A DNA stretch of 64,000 nt from an uncultured Clostridia bacterium (lineage in GTDB: Bacteria > Bacillota > Clostridia > TANB77 > CAG-508). The number at the start of each line of letters is the position of its first letter. Position 1 is the first letter of the stretch. Positions 17,658-27,178 of the stretch are shown piece by piece. The stretch lies in assembly GCA_934182605.1 (NCBI GenBank), contig CAKPRQ010000003.1, forward strand, positions 106,879 to 170,878, given 5' to 3'. The notes below the pieces were generated by a model that was not told the DNA's origin, made no database searches, and was given only the letters and a program-made list of their open reading frames with translations. A program made the translations under genes and the position numbers.

Positions 17658-18328
17658 ATTATATTAATTCCTCCAAATAAACATGATGCACTTATTGTAA
17701 GAGTTGGACGTCCTTCTTCTAAATCATTCATGCTTTTATTATTCACTTTACCTAATGTTAAATCTTCCATAACAAATATATTAACATTTTTAGGGACAAA
17801 TATATCCACTTTACCAAATGATACATCAATATCTAGAATTTGATCATCTTCTAGTATGCTATCTTGCATAAAATATCTTATATGCCCAAAAGAACATTCT
17901 AAGGAATCACCTAAAAATTCTGTATTCGAAAGACTATATGTTCTTTCACCAAATACTACAGATTTTCCTTTTATTGAATTTAATTTGCTATATTTCTCTT
18001 TCACCGTTTTTTTGTTTAAAATATTACCACGAATTAATAATATACCTATTATTATTAACAGTACTGGAATAAACATTCTATATATATATATCCAATGTAT
18101 AATTCCTCTAGACGCCATTAATAGAATTAAACCTATTATTGTCCATACATATGGCCATACTTTTGTTGGATGTTGCAATATACCTATTGCTGAAGGTATT
18201 ATAATTATAAGTGTCCACCAACCTCTAAAAAATATATCTAAATGAGTAATTCCCAATGCATTTAAACTTAATAATATTCCTATTGCCAAAAATACAATTC
18301 CCCATAATACATTTCCTTTATTTTTCAT
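17654..18328 (-). CDS. LiaF-like membrane protein (DUF5668 and cell-wall-active response domain)
   Basis: About 224 residues, with four hydrophobic segments in the N-terminal half (starting NVLWGIVFLAIGILLSLNAL) and a C-terminal beta-helix-like domain (SFGHIRYFMQD, SFGKVDIFVPKNVNIFV, TLTISASCLFGGINII) typical of the LiaF/VraT C terminus. These proteins tune envelope-stress two-component systems; no such system is visible nearby. I chose the ATG at 18328, behind AAAGGTGG, rather than the ATG 13 codons earlier, which lacks a site. Confidence 0.75.
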   Translation of the reverse strand: MKNKGNVLWGIVFLAIGILLSLNALGITHLDIFFRGWWTLIIIIPSAIGILQHPTKVWPYVWTIIGLILLMASRGIIHWIYIYRMFIPVLLIIIGILLIRGNILNKKTVKEKYSKLNSIKGKSVVFGERTYSLSNTEFLGDSLECSFGHIRYFMQDSILEDDQILDIDVSFGKVDIFVPKNVNIFVMEDLTLGKVNNKSMNDLEEGRPTLTISASCLFGGINII

Positions 18329-18416
18329 TAAAAATATATTTCCACCTTTCTTAATAATTTTACGCATAATATTTTATAACTTTTTTTAAAATTAGTCAAG
18401 TATACATAACTTTCAT

Positions 18417-21400
18417 CTATAGTATTCTTGTCACATAATTATTATCCCATGTAAATTTTTTCAACACTTCATCATCTAAAAACATATTTCCACAAGGGAT
18501 TATTTTTCCATTATCATTTACTTGTATTTTTACATTATTCTTTTTATTATTAAATGTCCTTATTAAAACTTTAAGTTTATCTTTTTCTTCTCTAGTTAAA
18601 TCTGTAATATCTACTTCAAATATTTTTCCTAAATATTTATCATTTTCAAGTTTATAAACATTGTTTGCTATAACATTTATATGTTCTTCATCTTTTACAG
18701 ATATCTCGCCCTCCACTACTACTATATCTGTTTCATCTATTTCATCTTTTACACTACCATATATTCTATCAAAAAGAATCACTTCTATATTTCCATGTAA
18801 ATCTTCTACATTCATAAATGCCATTTCTGTATTTCTTTTTGTATATAATTTTTTTATATTATTTATTATTCCTATAACTTTAACTTTTTTACCATCTTGA
18901 ATTTCTGTGCTTACTTGCATATTGTTATTTATATTTTCTAAATATTCCTGAATATCATGTGATGTTACACTTACTTGTTCTTCTATTATTCTCCTATAGC
19001 TGTCTAAAGGATGACCTGATATATATATTCCTGTCATTTCTTTTTCTTGACTTAGTAATTCTTTTTGAGGTAATTCCGCTTTTTCTTCATACTTATATTT
19101 ATTGTCTTCCAATTGTTTTGCTGTTTCTCCCCCTAAGTCAAATAATGTTACCTGTCCTTTCATATTTTTTCTATTACCATCATTTATACTGTCTAATATT
19201 ACTTCGAATGAAGCTAACAATGTTGCTCTTGTTTTACCTAAATTATCAAATGCTCCTGCTTTTATTAAACTTTCTATACTTTTTTTATTTAAACTTTCAC
19301 CTTGTATTCTTTCAGCAAAATCTTCAAAATTTTTAAAGTCACCATTTTTATTTCTTTCTATTACAACTTGATCTAGGGCTTTTACTCCTACATTTTTTAT
19401 ACTACCTAATCCAAAACGTATTTTTTCGTCTTCTACTGTAAATTTTGTAAAGCTCTTATTTATATCTGGTTTTAAAATTTCTATTTTCAATCTTTTACAT
19501 TCATCTACATACATAGGTATTTTATCTAAATTCCCTAAAAAACTATTTAACATTGCTGCCATGAATTCTGATGGGTAATATGTCTTTAAGTATGCTGTTC
19601 TATATGATACTACAGAGTACGCCGCTGCATGAGATTTATTAAAAGCGTATTTTGCAAATTCTGCCATCTCATCAAATATTCTGTTTGCAGATGATTCATC
19701 TATTCCATTTTTTACACAACCTCTTATAATCTCATTTCCATTTTCATCTACTTGTCCGTGTATAAAGTTTTCTCTTTCTTTTGCCATTACATCTAACTTT
19801 TTCTTACCCATTGCACGACGTACAAGGTCTGCTCTTCCTAAAGAATATCCAGCTAAATCTCTTACTATTTGCATTACTTGTTCTTGGTACACCATACATC
19901 CATAAGTTACTTTTAATATATTCTCTAAAGCTTTATGTGTATATTCTATATGTTCTGGATTTTTCTTATTCTTTATATATCTAGGTATTTGATCCATTGG
20001 TCCGTGGACGATATAAAGATACACCAGCTATTATATCTTCTAGTGAATCTGGTTTTAATTCTTTCATAAATGAAGTCATTCCTGCACTTTCAAATTGAAA
20101 TATACCTACAGTTTGTCCTTCCTGCCATAATTTAAATACATTAGGGTCATTCATATTCTCATCAAATTTTACATCTATATTTTTATTTTCCTTTACCAAT
20201 TTTATAGCGTCATCTATTACTGTTAATGTTCTTAAACCTAAAAAGTCCATTTTTAAAAGACCTAATTCTTCCAAAATTGTCATTGTGTACTGTGTAGATA
20301 CTTGATTATCATTTACATATAATGGAACATAAGATACTACTGGTTCTTTAGTTATTACTACACCTGCTGCGTGAGTTGAGGCATGTCTTGGTAAGCCTTC
20401 TAATTTCATTGCTATGTCTAGTAATTTTTTTATCTTTTCATCATTTTCATATAATTCTTTTAATTCTCTATTCATTTCCATAGCAGTTTGTATTGTTATA
20501 TGTAATTCCATTGGTATCATTTTTGCTAATTTATCTGCTTCTGCATATGAAATATCTAATGCTCTAGCTACATCTCTTATTACCATTTTAGCAGACATTG
20601 TTCCAAAAGTTATAATTTGTGATACATGGTCATGACCATACTTTCTTCCAACATATTCTATAACTTCGGGACGTCTTTCATAACAAAAATCTATATCAAA
20701 ATCTGGCATACTTATTCTTTCAGGATTTAAAAATCTTTCAAATATAAGATTATATTTTATAGGGTCTATATCTGTAATTCCCATTGCATAAGCTGCTATT
20801 GAACCTGCTCCACTTCCTCTTCCTGGGCCTACTGGTATTTTTACACTTTTAGCATAATTTATAAAGTCCCATACTATAAGGAAATAATCTACGTACCCCA
20901 TTTTCTTTATAACGGATATTTCATATTCTAGTCTATCCATAATTTCTTTTTGTACTGCTTTTTCAGCTAATGATACGTATTCTTTTTCTTCATTCTTATC
21001 TTTTTCATCTAAACCATATCTTCTTTGTATACCATCTATACATAATTTATAAAAATAATCATAATGTGTTTCATATTCTTTTGGTACTTCGTAATTAGGT
21101 AATTTCGTAACTCCAAATTCAAATTCCACATTACATTTTTCTACTATCTTTTGAGTATTTTCTAAGGCTTCTGGAATATTTTTAAAAGATTCATACATTT
21201 CTTCTGGACTTTTTATGTAAAATTCCTCTGTTTGAAATTTCATTCTATCTAAATCGCTCATTCTTTTTCCAGTTTGAATACATAATAAAATTTCATGAGC
21301 ATATGCATCTTCCCTATTTAAGTAATGTGCATCATTGGTAGCTACTAAAGGAACATTTAATTCTCTTGAAATTTCTATTAATTTTTGATTTACTATTTGT

Positions 21401-21945
21401 TGTTCTTTTAATCCATTATGTTGAATTTCTAAATAAAAATCATCTTTAAATAAATTTTTATAATACTTTACAAGTTCTATTGCTTTTACTATATTATTTT
21501 TTAATATTTCTTGTGGTATGCTCCCAGCTATACAAGCACTTGTGCATATCAAATCTTCGTGATATTTCTCTAAAATTTCTAAATCTATTCTAGGTTTGTA
21601 ATAATATCCTTCTGTGAATCCCAAACTTACAAGTTTAGTTAAATTTTTATATCCATTATTATTTTTAGCTAATAATATTAAATGATTATATTTATTATCT
21701 ATATTAGCTTCTTTATCAAATCGTGCTCTCGGTGCTACATAAACTTCACACCCTATTATTGGTTTTACTCCTTCTTTTTTACATGCCTTGTAAAATTCAA
21801 CTGCACCAAACATTACACCGTGGTCTGTAATAGCCACAGAATCCATTCCTAGCTCTTTTACTCTTTTAGGTAATACTTTTATTCTATTTGCTCCATCTAA
21901 TAAACTGTACTCTGTATGAACATGCAAATGTGTAAATTTATTCAT
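18417..21945 (-). CDS. dnaE: DNA polymerase III alpha subunit DnaE, joined across a CGG +1 site
   Basis: The N-terminal frame (start 21945) has the PHP domain (THLHVHTEYSLLDG) and the polymerase active site (PDFDIDFCYERR), and runs to LYRP before ending at a TAG at 19981-19983. The remainder (GPMDQIPRYIKNKK onward, fingers, helix-hairpin-helix and OB domains) continues in the +1 frame to 18417. The two frames join perfectly if the C at 20004 is skipped: CGT CCA (C) GGA CCA ATG, restoring the invariant RPGPMD motif. Joined length is about 1175 residues, normal for DnaE. Unshifted translation would stop after seven residues. The start overlaps truA by 8 bp. Decay is unlikely for an essential polymerase that is otherwise perfect. 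Confidence 0.88.
20002..20004 (-). other. CGG +1 frameshift site in dnaE
   Basis: The in-frame CGG codon (read on the minus strand) is followed by A; skipping its C gives GGA, the Gly of RPGPMD. It is one of five identical cases in the window. Confidence 0.8.
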
Positions 21946-22681
21946 ACTCTACCTCCATTAAATATAACCCTTGCGCTGGTAATGTTTTTCCTGCTTTTGT
22001 TCTATCTTTTGCTTCTATTATTTTTTTGATTTCTTTAGGTTCTATCTTACCTAATCCAACTTCCACTAAAGTTCCAGATATTATTCTTACCATATTATAT
22101 AAAAATCCATTTCCTGTAAGTTCTATCATAATTCTTTTATCTTCTTCATTATATATTACTTCTGCTTTATAAATAGTTCTTACAGTACTTTTATTGTTTC
22201 CACCTGTTGCCTTAAATCCTTTAAAGTCGTGTTCTCCTTCGAAATATTTAGCTGCCTCTTTCATTTTTTCTACATCTAATTTTACAGGTATATGGTACTC
22301 TAAAGCTCTAAATATAGCACTGCCACATTGAGAATTGTTTATTACATATCTATATCTTTTTCTTACACAATTATATCTTGAGTGAAACCTTTCGTCTACT
22401 TCTTCTGCTGATTTTATAACTATTGATTTTTTTAATTTTGAATTTATTGCTATTGCAAATTTTTCTATTGGAATATTACTATTTGTCTTAAAATTCGCCG
22501 TTTGTCCAAAACTATGTACTCCTGCATCTGTTCTTCCAGATGCAATTAAGTCTACTTTTTCCCCTGTTATTTCTTCTATTGCTCTTTCTATTTCGCCTTG
22601 TATGTTTAATTTTTCAGGTTGTTTTTGCCATCCATTGAATGGCTTCCCGTCATATTCTATTATTAATTTGATATTGCGCAA
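21938..22681 (-). CDS. truA: tRNA pseudouridine(38-40) synthase
   Basis: A 247-residue protein of normal length. Motifs: YDGKPFNGWQKQP near the N terminus, ASGRTDAGVHSFGQ with the catalytic Asp, and GNGFLYNMVRIISGTLVEVG near the C terminus. It isomerises uridines 38-40 in the anticodon stem-loop of tRNAs. It sits between cdaA and dnaE in one direction with 16-bp and overlapping junctions, so the three genes are probably one operon. TruA modifications help reading-frame maintenance, worth noting beside the frameshifted dnaE. Confidence 0.95.
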   Translation of the reverse strand: MRNIKLIIEYDGKPFNGWQKQPEKLNIQGEIERAIEEITGEKVDLIASGRTDAGVHSFGQTANFKTNSNIPIEKFAIAINSKLKKSIVIKSAEEVDERFHSRYNCVRKRYRYVINNSQCGSAIFRALEYHIPVKLDVEKMKEAAKYFEGEHDFKGFKATGGNNKSTVRTIYKAEVIYNEEDKRIMIELTGNGFLYNMVRIISGTLVEVGLGKIEPKEIKKIIEAKDRTKAGKTLPAQGLYLMEVEYE

Positions 22682-22697
22682 TTTTTAGTCCCACTCC

Positions 22698-23591
22698 CTA
22701 TTTATTTTGTGCTTCAATTTCTTTTATATCTTCATTTTTATTTTCTGGTTTTTGTTCTTCTACAATTAAATTTTTTAGTAATATCTTCTTAAGTGTTTCT
22801 TCATTTAAATCTGCATATAGTTGTCCATCTTTTGCTACTGATATTCTTCCTGTTTCCTCTGAGATTACTACTACTATTGCGTCTGATTCTTTTGACATTC
22901 CTATTGCCGCTCTATGTCTTGTTCCTAATTCTTTTGCTATATCATTATTATTTGCTAATGGTAACATACAAGCTGCTGCTGCTACTTTGTTATCGCTTAT
23001 TATTATAGCTCCATCGTGCAAAGGTGTATTTGGCGTAAACAAGTTTACTATTAATTGTGGCGAAACTTCTGCATTTATTTGTATTCCTGTTGCTATTATA
23101 TCTTCTATTTTTATTTCTTTTTGTATAACTATTAAGCCACCCACTCTCATTTTTGATAATTCTTTTGCAGCTATTACTATTTTATATATATTTTCTTTGG
23201 ATTTTGCCATTATTTCTTTATCAAACCCTAAAAATCTACTTAAACCATTAGTTCCTAATTGTTCTAATCCTCTTCTTAGTTCTGGTTGGAATATTACTAT
23301 TAAAATTATAACTCCATAAGTCATTACAGAGGTTAATATATAGTTCAATATTTTTAAACCTAAAACTCCACTTAAAATTGTTATTAATATTAAGAAAACT
23401 ATTCCTTTTAATAATTGACCTGTTCTTGTATTTTTTACTATTTTTATAATTTTTCTAACTAGGAAAAATACTATTAATATATCTATTATAAATAATACTA
23501 TTTTTCCAGGAGATTGTACTAAATCTTGTATATAATTTATTACATTTTCTGTATAAAAAACTTGAAAATTTTTACTAAAATTTTCTAACAT
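22698..23591 (-). CDS. cdaA: Diadenylate cyclase CdaA
   Basis: A 297-residue protein with three N-terminal membrane helices (about 25-105) and a DisA_N diadenylate cyclase domain (about 115-270). The DGA motif (LHDGAIIIS) and RHR motif (GTRHRAAIG) are both intact. It makes cyclic di-AMP, which controls potassium and osmolyte uptake. The usual partner cdaR (ybbR) and glmM are not adjacent; truA and dnaE follow instead, and a 33-residue membrane peptide lies upstream. Confidence 0.95.
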   Translation of the reverse strand: MLENFSKNFQVFYTENVINYIQDLVQSPGKIVLFIIDILIVFFLVRKIIKIVKNTRTGQLLKGIVFLILITILSGVLGLKILNYILTSVMTYGVIILIVIFQPELRRGLEQLGTNGLSRFLGFDKEIMAKSKENIYKIVIAAKELSKMRVGGLIVIQKEIKIEDIIATGIQINAEVSPQLIVNLFTPNTPLHDGAIIISDNKVAAAACMLPLANNNDIAKELGTRHRAAIGMSKESDAIVVVISEETGRISVAKDGQLYADLNEETLKKILLKNLIVEEQKPENKNEDIKEIEAQNK

Positions 23592-23618
23592 AAATACACC
23601 TTCTTTTTATATAATTTT

Positions 23619-23644
23619 AAGCGACCTAAGTTATTAAGTCGCTT
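23619..23644. terminator. Hairpin between the small peptide gene and cdaA
   Basis: AAGCGACCTAA and TTAAGTCGCTT form an 11-bp stem with a 4-nt loop. No strong U run follows on the minus strand, so it may be an attenuating or processing hairpin rather than a full terminator. Confidence 0.4.
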
Positions 23645-23658
23645 TACTCATTCTTTTA

Positions 23659-23760
23659 TTAAAACACATAATTTATTAAAAAATATACTAAAGTAAAAGC
23701 TGAGGCAGATACCATCATTACTATTAATATTATTGCCATTATTTTTCTAAATAATTTCAT
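23659..23760 (-). CDS. 33-residue single-helix membrane peptide
   Basis: Starts at an ATG (23758-23760) behind GAAAGGGAAAG and encodes a Lys/Arg-tagged helix: MKLFRKIMAIILIVMMVSAS, then a short aromatic tail ending YVF. It has one transmembrane segment with the N terminus probably cytoplasmic. It lies 67 bp upstream of cdaA in the same direction, with a hairpin (23619-23644) in between. The clean start and binding site make it a credible small gene; function unknown. Confidence 0.5.
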   Translation of the reverse strand: MKLFRKIMAIILIVMMVSASAFTLVYFLINYVF

Positions 23761-23869
23761 TAACTTTCCCTTTCCTTCCGTTCTTATTATATAACTTCCC
23801 TATGCTTTTATATTTTATCATAAAAAATTTTTTAATTCAATAATTTGAAAAAAATTATTTTTATAAATT

Positions 23870-24021
23870 GTTACTACTTTACTAGATACTTTATAAAATC
23901 GTGATATATAGCTATTTGCAAGTCAAGACCCGGATTGTGTCACCTGAGCTTGTTTTTTGACTAAAAATAGCTATATATAACGATTTTGCAAAAGTTACGT
24001 GTTTTCTTACTGAACTGTAAC
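23870..24021. repeat. Palindromic MITE-like element, copy D
   Basis: 152 bp from GTTAC to GTAAC, right end CTTACTGAACTGTAAC, loop with GTCAAGACCCGGATTGTGTC. It is flanked by a perfect 8-bp direct repeat TATAAATT (23862-23869 and 24022-24029). Its last base is the first base of the stop codon of the YibE/F gene (24021-24023). Confidence 0.85.
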
Positions 24022-25268
24022 TATAAATTCAAACTTCTTTTTCCTTCATGCAAATTTTTGCTTTTTCTATTATATATTAATTTTTTATTATTCAATATAG
24101 CATATGCCATTGCTGTTATTGGTACGGAGAATATTACTCCCACACTTGCTGCAAGTGCTGATATTACATCTGTTGCTATCATTTCTATATTTAATATTTC
24201 ATCTAAAGGAACATTATTTACCATAAACAACAATACTGTATTTATTGCTCCTCCTACATATGCAAGTATTAATGTATTTGTCATCGTTCCTATTACATCT
24301 GCTCCTATATTCATACCACTCTTAAACAAGTCTTTTGCCACCATATTAGGATTCTTTTGTTTTAGTTCATCTAAGGCAGAAGCTATTGACATACCTACGT
24401 CCATCGCAGCTCCTAGCGAAGCTATCACTATTCCTGAAAATAATAAATCTTTAAAATTAAAAGGTATATTTTGTGAGTTCATACTCAAATACATAGCTTC
24501 TTCTTGTCCACCTGATAATTTTGCCAATACTCCAAATATTAAAGCTACAATACCTGCACATATTATTCCGCCTGACGTTCCTATCATTGCAGCTATTGAT
24601 TTTTTTTGTAATCCTGAAATTATTACAAATGATACTATTATTACAATTACAGATGTTAATATTGTGATAAATATTGCATTATGCCCATTTATTATTTGGG
24701 GTAACATAAAGAAAAATATCGCCAACATGGTTATAATAAATGCTATTATTGCTTTTAATCCTTGTATTTTTCCTACAATTAAAATAATTAATAAAAATAA
24801 AACAAATAAAATTATTATATACCCAGAACGGTCAATATCGTGAACAATTATTTCTCCTGCTAAATTTATCTCACCATTTATTAATGGCACCTCTATTTCT
24901 ACAACATTTCCTTCATCTAATGGATATCCCTCAATTTTCCCTTCTAAATCGTAAGATACTGTATACTTAGCATCTAAGATTTCTCCCTTAAAATCGCCTT
25001 CTTTTATTTCAACTTTTACATCTTGATATTTTATTTGATATGTAGAAACTTCTTCTATATACGGTTTGCACGCTTCTAACACTTTGGCTTTTACATATAA
25101 TGGCTCACTTTCTTGTATATAATCCTCAGTATCTATATCTAAATTTTCTTGTTCTACATTACTTTCATCTACTTGTACTTCACTACTTGCTTTTACTTTT
25201 GTGATAAATAGTATATTTAATGTTAGTATACTTATTAATAATATTATTAATAATTTTCTTGTTTTCAT
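24021..25268 (-). CDS. YibE/F family integral membrane protein
   Basis: About 415 residues with a signal/anchor helix (about 3-23), an extracytoplasmic beta region (about 60-140) and about seven membrane helices in the C-terminal two-thirds (GYIILFVLFLLIILIVGKIQ onward; SGGIICAGIVALIFGVLAKL). Conserved family features include ASLGAAMDVGMSIASALDEL. The biochemical role of YibE/F proteins is not established; some are linked to streptococcal and clostridial envelope functions. I chose the ATG at 25266-25268 with GGAGTG upstream over one eight codons earlier. Confidence 0.85.
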   Translation of the reverse strand: MKTRKLLIILLISILTLNILFITKVKASSEVQVDESNVEQENLDIDTEDYIQESEPLYVKAKVLEACKPYIEEVSTYQIKYQDVKVEIKEGDFKGEILDAKYTVSYDLEGKIEGYPLDEGNVVEIEVPLINGEINLAGEIIVHDIDRSGYIIILFVLFLLIILIVGKIQGLKAIIAFIITMLAIFFFMLPQIINGHNAIFITILTSVIVIIVSFVIISGLQKKSIAAMIGTSGGIICAGIVALIFGVLAKLSGGQEEAMYLSMNSQNIPFNFKDLLFSGIVIASLGAAMDVGMSIASALDELKQKNPNMVAKDLFKSGMNIGADVIGTMTNTLILAYVGGAINTVLLFMVNNVPLDEILNIEMIATDVISALAASVGVIFSVPITAMAYAILNNKKLIYNRKSKNLHEGKRSLNL

Positions 25269-25368
25269 ACTTTTCACTCCAGTTTTTATCAAATTCCTTT
25301 ATATTTTAACATAATTTGATAAAATTTACAAGAAAATTATGTAAATTATAGATAAAAAGGGTAAATCT

Positions 25369-25517
25369 GTTACAGTTTAGTAATTATTTTATAGAATCTT
25401 GATATATAGCTATTTTTAGCTAAAACAACCTCAAGTGATACAATCATGGCCCTAACTTGCAAATACCTATATATCAAGGTTTTGCTAAAACTATATGTTT
25501 CCTTACTGAATTGTAAC
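25369..25517. repeat. Palindromic MITE-like element, copy E (inverted, diverged)
   Basis: 149 bp with ends GTTACAGTTTAGTAA and TTACTGAATTGTAAC. The loop is in the opposite orientation to copies A-D and more diverged (CTCAAGTGATACAATCATGG). No 8-bp duplication is visible. It lies between the YibE/F gene and the toxIN remnant. Confidence 0.8.
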
Positions 25518-25595
25518 AATTGGTTATATTATACATAGGAAGCAATAATTTATATAAATTGCATATAATAATATTGCTATAGCAAAAAAGTATAG

Positions 25596-25667
25596 AATAC
25601 CCTTGCTAAAGTAGGGACTTAAAAAAGTAGGAATATCCTTGCCATAGTAGGAACTTAAAAAAGTAAT
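25596..25667 (+). ncRNA. Two 36-nt tandem repeats, ToxI-like antitoxin RNA remnant
   Basis: Two direct repeats (25596-25631 and 25632-25667) share CCTTGC, AGTAGG and ACTTAAAAAAGTA, differing at a few bases. They are followed at once by a hairpin terminator and then a ToxN-like reading frame. This is the layout of type III toxin-antitoxin loci, where the repeat RNA is cut by and inhibits the toxin. Known arrays often have 2-6 repeats of similar size. Confidence 0.65.
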
Positions 25668-25695
25668 GTGACAGTCTTAAAAGGCTTGTCACATT
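25665..25695 (+). terminator. ToxI terminator hairpin
   Basis: AATGTGACA pairs with TGTCACATT across a 13-nt loop and is followed by TTTT. In type III systems this hairpin sits between antitoxin repeats and toxin and limits toxin expression. Confidence 0.7.
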
Positions 25696-25723
25696 TTTAT
25701 AATATTTTGAATGGAGTGTATAG

Positions 25724-25911
25724 ATGAAAAATTTAAAAATATATTATATAAATGAAGAATATATTAATTATTTAAAAAATATGATAAAAATGTAGCTTAT
25801 AATAAAAATACAACTAGACCATATATCGGAGTGGTATATACATATAATAATTATAATTATTTTGCTCCATTATCTTCTCCTAAACCTAAACATAAAAATA
25901 TTAATATATAA
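25724..25911 (+). pseudogene. ToxN/AbiQ-type endoribonuclease, truncated and frameshifted
   Basis: ATG at 25724 behind GGAG. The first frame reads MKNLKIYYINEEYINYLK and then shifts: loss of one A in an A run gives KYDKNVAYNKNTTRPYIG, then YFAPLSSPKPKHKNINI and a stop. The YI(K)YL, RPYIG and FAPLSSPKPKH motifs are characteristic of the ToxN N terminus. Full ToxN is about 170 residues; only about 60 remain, and the catalytic core is largely lost. This frameshift is a missing A, not the CGG type. Confidence 0.75.
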
Positions 25912-26018
25912 GTACTAATATTTATTTAGCTGTGAATTGTAACTTTTATTTAATATAATAATAATAATTCATACTTTACTATGAACGCTCATATATTAAA
26001 ATAAGGAGTTGATTTTAA

Positions 26019-26255
26019 GTGACAAATCAAAAAGGACTTGATTTTAAACATAAGGAAGTTATTAATATTACTGATGGTAAAAGATTAGGATATGTACAGG
26101 ATGTTACAGCAGATTTGGAATCAGGTACCATCACTTCTATAATTGTACCCGGTTCTAATAAGCCATTTAATATTTTTCAATCTAGCCAGGACATTGTTAT
26201 ACCATGGAATAAAATCCGTTGTATAGGAGAAGATATTATTTTAGTTGAACTTTAA
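26019..26255 (+). CDS. YlmC/YmxH-family PRC-barrel sporulation protein
   Basis: A 78-residue protein, usual for the family, with DFKHKEVINITDGKRLGYVQD and IVIPWNKIRCIGEDIILVEL. YlmC/YmxH proteins are small PRC-barrel proteins found in spore formers, with YmxH expressed in sporulation; the molecular role is unclear. GTG start with AAGGAG about 12 nt upstream. Its 3' end overlaps the convergent sigG by 4 bp. Confidence 0.85.
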   Translation: MTNQKGLDFKHKEVINITDGKRLGYVQDVTADLESGTITSIIVPGSNKPFNIFQSSQDIVIPWNKIRCIGEDIILVEL

Positions 26256-27026
26256 TAATATCTTCTTATTGTTTTTATTGCACTTTTTTCTAATCTTGAG
26301 ACTTGAGCCTGTGATATTCCGTAATTCTTCTGCTACTTCTATTTGAGTTCTACCATCAAAGAATCGTTTTTCCACAATTTTTCTTTCCCTTTCATTTAAT
26401 TTTTTTAATGAATCTTTTATTGTAATATTACTAGCCCAAATATCTTCAGTATTTTTTTTATCCTTTATTTGATCTTCTATATATACATTATCACCACTAT
26501 CACTATAAATAGGTTCTTGTAGTGAAATTGGCATTTGTATTGCGTCTAAACTTACTACTATATCTTCTTTTTCTACCCCTAATTCTTTTGCTAGTTCTTC
26601 TATTGTTGGTTCCTTTAAATTTTCCTTTGCACATTTTTCTTTAATCATCATTATTCTATATGACAAATCTCTAATAGAACGACTTACTCTTATTGACGTA
26701 TTATCCCTTAAATACCTTCGTATTTCTCCTATTATCATCGGCACTGCGTACGTAGAAAATTGAACATTTAAAGATATGTCGAAGTTATCTATTGCTTTTA
26801 TTAAACCTACACAACCTATTTGAAATATGTCATCTATATTTTCGCCTCTTGGATTAATTCTTTGTAAAATACTTAATACTAATCTTAAATTTGCATTTAT
26901 AAATTCTTCTCTTGCTTTTAAATCTCCTTGTTTTACTTTTTCTAATAATTCGTTTTTTTCTTCATTTGTTAATACAGGTAGTTTTGAGGTATTTACTCCA
27001 GTTATTTCAACTTTGTTAATAAACAT
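26252..27026 (-). CDS. sigG: Late forespore sigma factor G, joined across a CGG +1 site
   Basis: Starts at the ATG at 27024-27026 with AAGGAGG 5 nt upstream; residues NKVEITGVNTSKLPVLTNEE are diagnostic of SigG. Region 2 (FSTYAVPMIIGEIRRYLRDN) and region 3 are intact. In the region 4 helix-turn-helix the zero frame reads RTQIEVAEEL then CGG and diverges. Skipping the C at 26321 gives GISQAQVSRLEKSAIKTIRR followed by YY and a stop at 26252, the expected SigG end. Joined length is about 257 residues, normal for the family. Without the shift, the DNA-binding helix is destroyed. Confidence 0.88.
26319..26321 (-). other. CGG +1 frameshift site in sigG
   Basis: GAA GAA TTA (C) GGA ATA TCA on the minus strand. 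The restored Gly is the conserved turn residue of the sigma region 4 helix-turn-helix (EELGISQAQ). Confidence 0.8.
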
Positions 27027-27178
27027 AAAAACCTCCTTAAAACTCAATTAATAAATTTTATATTCAATTGAGTAATTGCAATTATTAAACTTAGTATTTC
27101 CAAATGAGGAAGTTTTATACTTTATTTTTTTCGACTTTAACATTAATTATATATGTCCAACATAAACTTATATTGGTG

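Noticed and set aside
18417..21945. dnaE as two separate genes or a plain pseudogene
   Set aside because: Both halves are perfectly conserved and colinear across a single extra C, and the same C-before-GGA event recurs in four other genes.
25596..25667. CRISPR array
   Set aside because: The two repeats are directly adjacent with no spacer, and a ToxN-like gene follows, so a ToxI array explains them.
25724..25911. toxN frame change as a CGG site
   Set aside because: The shift is a missing A in a run of A; the CGG triplet further on (ATC GGA) is out of frame in the corrected protein.
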